DNA of 47,577 nucleotides from positions 1 to 47,577 of the forward strand of contig JAFXPG010000006.1 of assembly GCA_017528045.1 (NCBI GenBank). Direction: 5' to 3'. Below are positions 25,332 to 34,288 of the stretch, piece after piece (the stretch's first letter is position 1; every line of letters begins with the position of its first letter). The stretch comes from Alphaproteobacteria bacterium (GTDB taxonomy: Bacteria > Pseudomonadota > Alphaproteobacteria > Rs-D84). Below the pieces are notes generated by a model, which saw only the letters and a list, made by a program, of their open reading frames with translations, had not been told where the DNA came from and made no database searches. Both the position numbers and the translations under genes were made by a program.

Positions 25332-28019
25332 TTAATATTGAATATCTTCACAAGTTTCTTGTTCATCGCCCCATTTTTTACAATAACTTGTTCTTGTTTT
25401 TTCACATTGTTGTGTTCTTACACATTTATGACAAGATAAAGCTTCCATATTAAATGTTGTAATAACACTGCGTTTGAAATTATATGTAGATGCAGCACTT
25501 TGTCCGGTTAATTTATCACTGCTGGATGTAGTGTTAACTTTTTGATTCGCCCTGCTGCCCATGGCACCACCCATAGAAGCATCTTCACCCAAAGCAATAC
25601 ATGCTTTTCTGGCCCAATCTTGTTTGTTGGCTTTATCATTTTTACCTTCAATTTCAGAAATACGTTCAGATATTTTTATTTCATCTTCTAAACGTTTTTG
25701 ATGTAATTCATCAAATTTATTATAATAATTTTGTTTAGCTAATCTTAAAGCAGAATCAACAATTATATTACGATAAGATTGTGTTATATTTGGAAATCTG
25801 GCGTTATCTTCTTTACCTATCATTTGTGTAAATCCAGAATCATCAGACAAACCTTCTACTTGACGTCCGGTCATACAATATTGAACTTTTGGATCGGATT
25901 CTATTGCAGAAATTGCATTCTTAATAGACGATGACAAAGCAGATATTTCTGTTTTAACTTTTTGTTTAAATTCATCATCCAAAGGATTAGACTTTTTAAT
26001 ACCTTCATAATATTCTTCAAATTCTGTAATACCAGAAGCATCTTCTTTTGCAGCTATATTTTCCCACAACAATTCACCAAAGATTACACCATAAAAGTCT
26101 TTTCTTTCGTGTTTTGTTTGTTTCATATTGACATCACGTGTTGTTTTACCCAATTCAATATCTGTAATCATACCTTCGTTTTGTTTACAATTTACATATG
26201 CATCTCTATCCAAATCATCTTTACCAATTTCACAGAATTTCAATTCTAAACTTCTGCTGCCAACACCTTTATCTACGGCCAAATTATCACAATTTTCTGT
26301 ATCACCACAAACTTTGACCATTGCTTCTTCTACTGCTTTTTGACAAGCAGTTAACAAAGAATTATCAACATTTATCAAAATACCATTTGCAATTTTTTCT
26401 AATGTTTCACGAACAGTTTCACGTTGGTTATTATATTCACTGTAACAAGCGGTCAATTTATCTTCTGGACATAAACCGGCAATATCATCATTATCAAACC
26501 CAATACATTGTGAATAATCTTCACCACATCTGTCATCACTTTGTAAACATTGTTTAAATTCTGTTGTACATGCATCAACACGCATAGAAGATAATTTAGA
26601 TAAAATTCCATTCCATAAACTGGATGTATCTGGTTCTTCATAAGTTCCACCGGTTGCATTTAAACATGGTTCCAATTGAACTTTACAGAAAGATTTATAA
26701 TTGTCTGGACGTGATAAACACATATCATAAGAACCATCAGGATCTTTTGGATCCATATGTTCTTTACATGCTTTTAAATGACAATCTGAAATATCAGCCA
26801 AACAATTTGTTCTTAAATTTGATTCCGCTGCTAATTCAGCATTTTTAACATCAAAAGCAATATCACCCAATACAACATCCCAAACCTGATCTTGAACAGC
26901 AACACAATTATTCAAAACAGTTTCACACATAGGTTTTTTAACCAACAAAACATCCATAGTTGCAGCAGCAATCGAAACAAAACCAATTTTAACTTGTGAT
27001 AATTTATTACCTTTCATATTTTCAGATGCAGCCAAACTTACACAACCCGTGAAATCTTCGCCACAACCAGCCGTTGTTTTCAAACAATTTTTAAATTCAA
27101 TAGCACATTGAGCCAAATCATATTTATTAGAATCTTTGAAATCTTCCAAAGCAGCAGTTCTGACCGTAGCTTTGGCTTCTTCCAACTTTGCATTACTTTC
27201 AGATTTTTGTTGTTTAATAGAATTTTCAAATGCCGCACAATCACCTTTGATTTTTTGTGTGTACAACATTTTTGTAAAATCTTCTTTGGCTTTACATTTA
27301 TCTGGAACCTGACTCCAACACATATCCATAGAATATTTATATAATTCATCACCTGTTTTATCAGAAATATCTGTTCCACCTAATGAAAAAACTTCCTCTT
27401 CTTCTTCATCGTCTTCAGCAGTGGCAAATTGTTTATTCCAATCATCTAAACTGACAGATTTTTTTGTATTATCTGCAACCGGTGTTCCATCTAACGATTC
27501 GTCAGCAGCATCTTTTTTTGCTTTTTCAAAAGCTTTTTCAGAAGCAGCCAACACATCACCAGCGGCTTTGCCGTATTCAATATGATCTGTTCCATATGTA
27601 GCAATCGCATACGCTTCTTCATTCACAGCCATAATTTCATTTAATTGAACCATCAAATCATGATGTTTGTTACTGCATTGACAACGACCACCGGAAACAT
27701 TATCAACAATACAGAAAGCATCCATACAGCCAAAATAAGATTCTTGACATTCTTCATCTACTAAATTGCTTGTCTGTGCGGCAGAAATTTTAGTTCCTGT
27801 ATTAACAACTTTCTGGGTAGAAGCAGCACGTGCAGCATTTGTTTTTTTAGAAGACGTATTTTTATTTGTATTTTTATTATTATTTGTTTTGTTGTTTGTT
27901 TTGTTAGATGTTGTTGTTTTTGTGTTCGAAGAACCTGCTTTTTTCTTAACAGGTGCGGCATCTGCGTTAACACACATAACAGACAACATTGCCAAAACAG
28001 ACACAAAAAATTTGAACAT
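25332..28019 (-). CDS. exported cysteine-rich protein F (same family)
   Basis: The product is 895 residues. The signal peptide ends NADA, followed by a long Asn/Lys/Thr linker (about 25-62) and RAASTQKVVNTGTKI. The family pattern is at C91, C98-M-D, C103, C113, C115. An acidic run (EDDEEEEE) lies near residue 205. NKYDLAQC, ETVLNNC, SKLSSMRVDAC, SDDRCG and QYCMTGR with ARFPNIT follow the A/E/G order. Near the end are CHKC, then CEKTRTSYC and the tail CEDIQY. Ribosome site CGGAGAGA and an extended -10 at 28050-28058. It is first in the F-E operon and, with G, one of three consecutive paralogues. Function not recognised. Confidence 0.9.
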   Translation of the reverse strand: MFKFFVSVLAMLSVMCVNADAAPVKKKAGSSNTKTTTSNKTNNKTNNNKNTNKNTSSKKTNAARAASTQKVVNTGTKISAAQTSNLVDEECQESYFGCMDAFCIVDNVSGGRCQCSNKHHDLMVQLNEIMAVNEEAYAIATYGTDHIEYGKAAGDVLAASEKAFEKAKKDAADESLDGTPVADNTKKSVSLDDWNKQFATAEDDEEEEEVFSLGGTDISDKTGDELYKYSMDMCWSQVPDKCKAKEDFTKMLYTQKIKGDCAAFENSIKQQKSESNAKLEEAKATVRTAALEDFKDSNKYDLAQCAIEFKNCLKTTAGCGEDFTGCVSLAASENMKGNKLSQVKIGFVSIAAATMDVLLVKKPMCETVLNNCVAVQDQVWDVVLGDIAFDVKNAELAAESNLRTNCLADISDCHLKACKEHMDPKDPDGSYDMCLSRPDNYKSFCKVQLEPCLNATGGTYEEPDTSSLWNGILSKLSSMRVDACTTEFKQCLQSDDRCGEDYSQCIGFDNDDIAGLCPEDKLTACYSEYNNQRETVRETLEKIANGILINVDNSLLTACQKAVEEAMVKVCGDTENCDNLAVDKGVGSRSLELKFCEIGKDDLDRDAYVNCKQNEGMITDIELGKTTRDVNMKQTKHERKDFYGVIFGELLWENIAAKEDASGITEFEEYYEGIKKSNPLDDEFKQKVKTEISALSSSIKNAISAIESDPKVQYCMTGRQVEGLSDDSGFTQMIGKEDNARFPNITQSYRNIIVDSALRLAKQNYYNKFDELHQKRLEDEIKISERISEIEGKNDKANKQDWARKACIALGEDASMGGAMGSRANQKVNTTSSSDKLTGQSAASTYNFKRSVITTFNMEALSCHKCVRTQQCEKTRTSYCKKWGDEQETCEDIQY

Positions 28020-28049
28020 AAAAAATCTCTCCGTATATATACTTAAATT

Positions 28050-28058
28050 ATTATATCA
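28050..28058 (-). promoter_or_regulatory. extended -10 promoter element TGATATAAT upstream of F-E
   Basis: The minus strand reads TG-A-TATAAT about 31 bases before the ATG at 28019, with a predicted start near 28043. No clear -35. Confidence 0.6.
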
Positions 28059-28109
28059 CATTTTTAATATACAAAAAAACGAAAATTTGAAAAATAAATA
28101 AAAATTTTA

Positions 28110-28141
28110 AATAAAAAACACCGCCCAAACGGGCGGCATTT
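28110..28141 (-). terminator. Rho-independent terminator after protein G
   Basis: CCGCCC (28121-28126) pairs with GGGCGG (28131-28136) around AAAC; on the minus strand it is followed by a T run. It separates G from the F-E operon. Confidence 0.87.
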
Positions 28142-30962
28142 TTATCTATGTTCCAAAGCATATTGATGTTGTGCTTCTAATTTAATTTTATCTGATTCAC
28201 TAACACTAGCACCACTTTTAAAACCGCCTGTCAAAGCATCTTCTCGATTATATTTATGCAATTGCAACTGAGTAGTTACGCTGCCAGCTTTTTCCCATTG
28301 ACGTCTGCAACGTGGCGATATGTAATATGGACAACGCCATTGTATTGTTTCCAGATTACAAATATTTGTTTGTGTATCATACTTTGGTTCTACACTTGTT
28401 GCAAATTTAGCATACCTTCCGAAATCACCAGTGACCGCACGTGCAGAACAAGAAGCACTGTTAACTTCATCTTGTGCAGCTTCGCCTGCGCCATCAATTC
28501 GTGCCAAACGATCATTAATTGTTTTTTGAGCTTTGTCAAATTTTTCATCCAAAGAACCCAAAGCTTTCGAATACGAAGTTCTCATATCATCAAACAAAGA
28601 AGAAATCATAATATCTTTTTTATTATCCAATAAATTTGGAAAACGTGCAACATCGGCTCCTTCTTTACCAAATTTTTCTCCATCAAACCCTTGGACTTTA
28701 CGTCCTTCCATACAATAAACAACTGTTGGATCAGATTTTATAGCATTAAATTTAGAATCTAACGACGTATTCAACTGATTAACTACAGTGTCTAACCAAT
28801 TAGTACTTTTGTAATAACGGTTATCACCATCAGATGATAAAGTTTCGTTGTCAGTTAATTTAGATTCAAATTTATGTTCATTATCGCTAAAATTTATTCC
28901 AGATAAATCAAACATTCCTGTTACCGTCGGAATAACATGACCTTCTAAAACATATTGTGCATTAAATCCATCTGCTGTGTTTGAACAAATATAATTTTCA
29001 TTTATATCTGTAGTATTTTCTTTTCCAAACATGCATACTTGAACATTTAAATTATCTTTAAATATTTGATCATTAAATGTCAAAGATGGACATTCTTCAG
29101 CACTGCCACATACTTTGATCATAGCATTATCAGCAGCCTTTTGACATATTGTTAACATATTATTATCAATATTCAAAGCAATACCTTGTGCAACTTCTGC
29201 AATATATTTACGTATATCATCTGGTGTTTGATCTTTACCATTTTTTTCTTTACAAGCTGTTAATTTATCGGTTGGGCACAATTCACCAATTGAATTAGTA
29301 TCCAAACCAACGCATTTTGAATAATCTTTACCGCAAACATCATCAGACATCAAACAATTTTTAATTTCTGATGTACAAGCATCAACACGCATAGCAGATA
29401 ATCTCGCTGTGATACCAGCCCACAATCTAGAATTCTTAATAGATTTTTCATCACCCAATGTTCCACCTGTTGCATTGATACATGGTTCCAATTTAACTTT
29501 ACATAAATCAACTACCAACATAGGATCAGATAAACACATATCATAAGAACCATCTGGATTCTTTGGATCCATATATTCTTTACATGCTTTTTGGAAACAT
29601 TCAGAAACATCACTGATACAGTTGCTTCTTAAATTATCTTCTGCGATTAATTCAGCAGATTTCAAAGTTGGTGCAATATTTGCCAAGAAAGTATCCCAAA
29701 CTTTATCTTGAACTTTCTTACATTGTTTCAAAACACTTTCACACAAAGGTTTTTTAGCTGTGATTTGATCAATAGTAGCAGCAGCCAAAGTTATACTTGA
29801 TACCGCACCCTTAATTGTTGTTTGTTTTGCTTGTTTATTTTTTTGTTTATCACCTTTTGCTTGTGCAGAAACTTTTACATTTTCAGCTGCGGCCAAAGTT
29901 ACACATCCTGTAAAGTCTTCTTGGCAGCCCGCTGTTGTTTGCATACATTCTGTGAAACGCAATGTACATTGACCCAAATCATATTTATTTTCATTTTGGA
30001 ATTCTTCTAATGCTGTATCACGTAAAGCTTTTTGAGCTGTTTGTAATTTTTGTGTACTTGCATTTTTTTGTTGTTTCAAAGAATTTTCGTATGCTGTACA
30101 ATCTGATTTAATTTTTTGAGCATACATCATTTGTAACATAGAAGCTGATTGTTTACATTGTGCTGGAACCATAGGTGCACACATTTGTATAGATACTTTA
30201 TACAAAGCATCACCTGTTTTATCTTGCAGAGCTTGTGTAGCATCAGTATCAATTTCAAAAGGATTTTCTTCATCTTCATCAAATAAAGCATTATTGTTGA
30301 ATATAGATAAATCTAATGTTCTGGATTTTTTAGCGCTTTCTTCTGCTGCTATTTTTTTATTTGCCGCAGCATCACCAGCAGCTTTTGCTCTGGCCAAAAT
30401 TTCATCGGCGTTTTCACCCATTTTCAAACGTTCTACGCCTTCTGTTGCCATGATATAAGATTGTTCATCTAATTTTAAAATTTCTTCTTGGATTTTATTG
30501 TAATCATTGATTTTATCACTGCACATACAACGACCACCACTGGCATTATCAACCATACACAAAGAATCCATACAACCAAAGAAAGCATCCTTACATTCTT
30601 CACTTACAGTTGTATTTTCTGTCTTGGCAGAAACTTTTGTTCCCGCTTGAACAACTTTTTGTGTTGCAGCAGCTCTGGCACCATTAGGTTTACCAGCAGA
30701 TGGTTTTGCAGAATTACCAGCCGTTGCTTTTACACCAACACCACTTGTTTTACCAGCACCAGTAGATTTACCGGCAACACCAGCATTCTTTTGTCCAGAC
30801 ATCTTAGCAGCACGAGCACCATTAGCCCTGCCCGCTGTTTTATTGCCAGGTCGCAGCAGCAGTATTTCCACCACGTACACCACGTGCAGGCGCAGCAGAA
30901 AAAGCGCTGGAATCTAAGATTAAACCTGCTATAACAATAGGTAAAACAAACAGTTTACGCAT
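28142..30962 (-). pseudogene. exported cysteine-rich protein G, 5' frameshift
   Basis: The body (about 913 codons) carries the family features: a Gly/Ala/Lys linker, RAAATQKVVQAGTKV, the C-x6-C-M-D-x2-C-x9-C-x-C pattern, NKYDLGQC, ESVLKQC, ARLSAMRVDAC, SDDVCG and VYCMEGR with ARFPNLL. Its open frame has no signal peptide. The signal peptide (MRKLFVLPIVIAGLILDSSA, then FSA) starts at the ATG at 30962, after a strong AAGGAGA site and promoter, in another frame that ends at a TAA at 30842-30840. Skipping one base, or restoring two, near the GCT repeat at 30851-30862 joins them into about 939 residues. It could be a decaying gene, phase variation, programmed frameshifting or a sequence error. The C-terminus also differs, with no CxxC/CEDI tail. 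Confidence 0.8.
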
Positions 30963-30988
30963 ATAAATCTCCTTATACTTTCTGTCTT

Positions 30989-31017
30989 ATTTTATCACAA
31001 TACACAAAACCACGCAA
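30989..31017 (-). promoter_or_regulatory. promoter of protein G
   Basis: On the minus strand TTGCGT (31017-31012), 17 bases, then TAAAAT (30994-30989) with an upstream TG. The leader is about 20 bases to the ATG at 30962. Confidence 0.55.
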
Positions 31018-31041
31018 GCACATTTAATCAAAAAACAGATA

Positions 31042-31074
31042 TAAAAAAACCGTTCACTTCTGAACGGTTTTAAT
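31042..31074 (-). terminator. Rho-independent terminator after rplQ
   Basis: AAAACCGTTCA pairs with TGAACGGTTTT around CTTC; it ends the ribosomal superoperon on the minus strand with a T run. Confidence 0.88.
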
Positions 31075-31089
31075 TTGCAAAAATTATAA

Positions 31090-31647
31090 TTATTTGCCTG
31101 TTGCACGACGTTTAACCGCAACAGTTTTTGCACCAGCTTTTGCTTTAGGAGCAGCAGCTTTCTTTTCAGCAGCAACCTTTGTTGTTTTTTCTGCTTTTGG
31201 TGCAGCAGATTTTTTTGTTTCTGTTGCAACAGCTTCTGTTGTTTCAGCAGCAACTGTTTTTGGTGCAACTTTCTTTGCATTTTCGTCACGATCAACCAAT
31301 TCAATAATAGCCATTGGTGCAGCATCGCCATAACGGAAGCCCGCTTTCAAAACGCGTGTATAACCACCAGGACGTTTTGCATATCTTGGTCCCAATACAG
31401 CAAATAATTTTTTAACTGTTTTTTCAGAATTGTTTCCCAATTCAGAAGCAGTCAAACGACGATTTGCAACTGTATCAACTTTTGCACGGGTAATCAATTT
31501 TTCAACTACACTGCGCAAATCTTTTGCTTTTGGTAAAGTTGTTTTAATTTGTTCTTTTTCAATCAAATTTTTTGCCAAACCAATAAACATGGCTTTGCGA
31601 GCATTAGTGTCGCGATTGAATGTACGACCTGCTTTCATATGTCTCAT
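31090..31647 (-). CDS. rplQ: 50S ribosomal protein L17 with long Ala/Lys tail
   Basis: This is bL17, near the peptide exit tunnel. The 185-residue product has the normal core ([20 protein letters not shown] to [20 protein letters not shown], about 118 residues). A C-terminal extension of about 65 residues follows, made mostly of Ala, Lys and Thr and ending [10 protein letters not shown]. Such tails occur in some alphaproteobacteria, but this one is long. The ribosome site GGAG precedes the ATG. It is the last gene of the operon. Two hairpins lie in its leader at 31669-31724. Confidence 0.96.
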   Translation of the reverse strand: MRHMKAGRTFNRDTNARKAMFIGLAKNLIEKEQIKTTLPKAKDLRSVVEKLITRAKVDTVANRRLTASELGNNSEKTVKKLFAVLGPRYAKRPGGYTRVLKAGFRYGDAAPMAIIELVDRDENAKKVAPKTVAAETTEAVATETKKSAAPKAEKTTKVAAEKKAAAPKAKAGAKTVAVKRRATGK

Positions 31648-31668
31648 TGATTACTCCTTTTGTTTCTG

Positions 31669-31724
31669 CCCTGTATTCAGGGATTTATGAGACACGCATC
31701 CTGGGGCTGCCCCCAGTAATGCGT
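31669..31724 (-). promoter_or_regulatory. paired hairpins in the rplQ leader
   Basis: CCCTG/CAGGG with a TATT loop (31669-31682) lies next to a longer stem in which ACGCAT pairs with ATGCGT and CTGGGG with CCCCAG (31694-31724). There is no T run, so a terminator is unlikely; a translational or processing element is possible. Confidence 0.45.
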
Positions 31725-31728
31725 TATT

Positions 31729-31845
31729 TTAATATTGTTTTCCGAAACCAAAAATAGCACCAAAAATTTGACCCAACCAATTTCTTTCAAAAATTGATTT
31801 GCCTTGTTTAAATTTTCTTGCTACTTCAGTATTCTTTTTTTTCAT
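31729..31845 (-). CDS. 38-residue microprotein between rpoA and rplQ
   Basis: A short ORF lies 18 bases after rpoA with a well-placed AAAGGG nine bases before its ATG. The product starts MKKKNTEVARKFKQGK, strongly basic, and ends with a hydrophobic, Gly/Phe-rich part (WLGQIFGAIFGFGKQY). It could be a membrane-associated or ribosome-associated peptide. I do not recognise it. The coding call rests on the ribosome site, the operon position and the ordered basic-then-hydrophobic composition; no comparison was possible. Confidence 0.55.
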   Translation of the reverse strand: MKKKNTEVARKFKQGKSIFERNWLGQIFGAIFGFGKQY

Positions 31846-31863
31846 TATGATAACCCTTTAATA

Positions 31864-32892
31864 TTATTTATATGGATCTTCATATTTTTTTGCCAATTCA
31901 GCAATATTTTCAGGTGGCCATTCAGGAACTTCCATTCCCAAAGACAATCCCATTGCTTCCAATTGAACTTTAATTTCGTTCAAAGATTTACGACCGAAAT
32001 TAGGTGTTTTCAACATGTCGTTTTCTGTTTTTTGAACTAATTCACCCAACCAATTGATTTTATCATTTTTCAAACAATTTGTTGCACGAACAGACAATTC
32101 CAATTCATCAACATGTTTCAACAATTTTGGATCAAATGGTAAAACATCTTTAGCTTTTTCTTCATCACTTGCAGCATTGATTTGTGCAGGATCTTCAAAG
32201 TTAATAAAGACGCTTAATTGATCTGTCAAAATGCGTGCTGCATATGCAATCGCATCTTCAGGAGATACAGAACCATTTGTTTTAACTGTTAATTCCAATT
32301 TATCGTAATCAGTGCTTTGTCCAACACGAGTTTGAGATACACTGGATGCGACATTCAAAATTGGAGAATAAATAGAATCTACAGGAATTGTTCCCAAAGG
32401 CAAATCTGTTGCATTAACAGATGCTGGAACATAACCACGTCCAGATGCCAATGTGATTTCCATATCTAATACAGCACCATTATCCAAAGTGCAAATTTCT
32501 GCATCTTTGTTCATAACTTCAACACTGCCAGAAGTTTCAATCATTCCAGCTGTGACAACTGCTGGACCTTTAACTTTCAAATAAGCTTTGTGTTGACCTT
32601 CGGTTAAAGCTTTGAAATAAACACCTTTTAAATTCAAAATGATATCTGTGACATCTTCATGAACACCGGCTAAACTGCTGAATTCATGTTGAACACCATC
32701 TATTTTGATATATACAGGTGCACATCCTTGCAAAGAAGACAACAATACACGACGTAATGCTGTTCCTAAAGTCAAACCGAAACCTTTTTCCAAAGGTTCT
32801 GCAATTAATGTTGCAATATCAGGATTATTTTCATCAACTTTGATACTCAATTTTTTTGGTTTGATCAAAGTCATCCAATTTTTTTCAATCAT
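31864..32892 (-). CDS. rpoA: RNA polymerase alpha subunit
   Basis: The 342-residue alpha subunit has an N-terminal assembly domain ([20 protein letters not shown]) and a C-terminal DNA- and activator-binding domain ([16 protein letters not shown] to [17 protein letters not shown]). The start at 32892 gives the usual [15 protein letters not shown] opening and has GGAG six bases upstream; an ATG 12 bases earlier overlaps that site. It has its own promoter, unlike the classical arrangement in which it follows rpsK in one message. Confidence 0.98.
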   Translation of the reverse strand: MIEKNWMTLIKPKKLSIKVDENNPDIATLIAEPLEKGFGLTLGTALRRVLLSSLQGCAPVYIKIDGVQHEFSSLAGVHEDVTDIILNLKGVYFKALTEGQHKAYLKVKGPAVVTAGMIETSGSVEVMNKDAEICTLDNGAVLDMEITLASGRGYVPASVNATDLPLGTIPVDSIYSPILNVASSVSQTRVGQSTDYDKLELTVKTNGSVSPEDAIAYAARILTDQLSVFINFEDPAQINAASDEEKAKDVLPFDPKLLKHVDELELSVRATNCLKNDKINWLGELVQKTENDMLKTPNFGRKSLNEIKVQLEAMGLSLGMEVPEWPPENIAELAKKYEDPYK

Positions 32893-32958
32893 ATTAAACT
32901 CCATCAGGCTTAGTTTATTATTTTCACCAGATTTACACGTCTTTCAACGTGCCGTCAG

Positions 32959-32987
32959 ATTTTATAACAAAATATTTTGAAAGTCAA
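32959..32987 (-). promoter_or_regulatory. promoter of rpoA-rplQ
   Basis: On the minus strand TTGACT (32987-32982), 17 bases, then TAAAAT (32964-32959). The leader of about 60 bases contains a CACGT/ACGTG hairpin. Confidence 0.65.
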
Positions 32988-32992
32988 ATTAT

Positions 32993-34210
32993 TTATTGTT
33001 CTGCTTTTAATTTAACATTATATATATTATTGCTAACTTCTAGTGTTTTGGATAAACCTTCCCAGTTCCATACTTTTCTATCATCATTTTTAACTTTAAA
33101 CGTCAAATTTGTAAACAAATAGGTATCACAAGAAGCAGACCCTGTTTGTGTATTTGTCTTTGATGAAGGGCAAGGGATACAATAATTTCTGTACCTAGGT
33201 TCTGCAGGGTCTTTTGCATAATTAGAATAAAAACCTATGGGACATTCATACATGATTCCTTTTTTATAATCTTTATCTGTGATAATATTATCTCTTTCTA
33301 AAGCAGTTTTAAAATTATTGTTGTCTTGAATATTTTTATATTCAATATTACCTGGGCAAAAATATCCAGAATCACAAGGTTTACACTCTTCTTGACCTGT
33401 TTCATGTTGGTATGTTCCCGGTTCACAAATGGAACAAGATTCTTGACCTTCGTAATTTTGGTGTGTCCCTACGGCACAAGGTTTACAAGATGTTTGACCG
33501 GGTTCATTTTGGTATTCTCCCTTACCACAAGGTTTACACTCTGTTTGACCTGTTTCACCTTGGTATTTTCCCGCAGCACATGCTTTTTTTATTCCATTTT
33601 TGCAAGAATACCCCGTTTCACAAGTTACACAAGTCGTTCCATTGCTATATGTTCCGTCAGAACATGCTGTTGTACTTTGTTTACCGTTACTGCAAGTATA
33701 TCCCTCTGGACATTCTTTACATTCTCTATCAGAAGAATCATAATAAGTTCCAGGATTACAAGTCATACAACCTGTTCTGTCTTTATTAACATATTGTAAA
33801 TCTGGACATGTTTTACATTTTGATTGTATTGATTCACGATAATACCCATCTTTGCAAATAAATTTCTTCAACCCGCTACTATCGTCCTTGGGTTTACAAT
33901 TTTCTTCTGTAAAATTACTAATTACAACCCATTTACCATTATCACAACTATAAGTAACACTCCCCTCTGTTATACACCCATCAGATTGTTCAATCTGTTC
34001 TGTTGCAGAATCATACTCGACACCGTAATCATCAGAAAAATCGGTTTTACACTTTAATACACATGCATTATCATCAGGCGACCATTTACATTCACCATTA
34101 CACTGATCCTTTTGTGTAGCTTCACTACACAATCCAAAAGCAACCAGTGGTGTACATAAAAATACCAAAAAAAATGCAAATATTTTAAATTTCAAGAAAA
34201 TTCCTTTCAT
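32993..34210 (-). CDS. exported protein with GCC2/GCC3-like cysteine repeats
   Basis: The 405-residue protein has a signal peptide ending VAFG and then dense cysteines. Residues about 211-279 form four tandem units of about 17 residues with the rule C-x2-C-x2-G-x-Y/H-Q-x4-G-Q-x3, for example CGKGEYQNEPGQTSC. These resemble the GCC2/GCC3 (ephrin-receptor-like) repeats common in eukaryotic surface proteins. Related CPEGYTC and CETGYSC units precede them, and a CPSGYTC unit also occurs in protein C. The likely location is periplasm or cell surface; the partner is unknown. It sits between rpsK and rpoA, inside what is normally one ribosomal operon, with its own promoter. The ATG at 34210 is about three bases from the predicted transcript start; an alternative TTG (six codons in) has AAAGGA before it. 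Confidence 0.85.
   Translation of the reverse strand: MKGIFLKFKIFAFFLVFLCTPLVAFGLCSEATQKDQCNGECKWSPDDNACVLKCKTDFSDDYGVEYDSATEQIEQSDGCITEGSVTYSCDNGKWVVISNFTEENCKPKDDSSGLKKFICKDGYYRESIQSKCKTCPDLQYVNKDRTGCMTCNPGTYYDSSDRECKECPEGYTCSNGKQSTTACSDGTYSNGTTCVTCETGYSCKNGIKKACAAGKYQGETGQTECKPCGKGEYQNEPGQTSCKPCAVGTHQNYEGQESCSICEPGTYQHETGQEECKPCDSGYFCPGNIEYKNIQDNNNFKTALERDNIITDKDYKKGIMYECPIGFYSNYAKDPAEPRYRNYCIPCPSSKTNTQTGSASCDTYLFTNLTFKVKNDDRKVWNWEGLSKTLEVSNNIYNVKLKAEQ
33374..33580 (-). repeat. four tandem cysteine-repeat units of about 51 bases
   Basis: This is the coding repeat inside the exported protein: residues about 211-279, four units with conserved C-x2-C, Tyr/His-Gln and Gly-Gln positions. Units differ enough that the DNA is not an exact tandem repeat. 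Confidence 0.75.
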
Positions 34211-34219
34211 GAAATATAC

Positions 34220-34247
34220 TTTATAAAAAATAATATCATTCGGTCAA
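34220..34247 (-). promoter_or_regulatory. promoter of the cysteine-repeat gene
   Basis: On the minus strand TTGACC (34247-34242), 16 bases, then TATAAA (34225-34220), nine bases before the ATG. A leader of only about three bases is predicted. Confidence 0.6.
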
Positions 34248-34256
34248 CAATAAAAA

Positions 34257-34281
34257 TAAAAAAACCGCCCGATGGGCGGTA
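34257..34281 (-). terminator. Rho-independent terminator after rpsK
   Basis: ACCGCCC pairs with GGGCGGT around GAT, followed on the minus strand by a T run. It ends the upstream ribosomal message before the cysteine-repeat gene. Confidence 0.88.
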
Positions 34282-34288
34282 ATTTTTA

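Noticed and set aside
33374-33580. CRISPR-like or tandem DNA repeat
   Set aside because: The repeats are coding and diverged at DNA level; they reflect protein cysteine repeats, not spacers.
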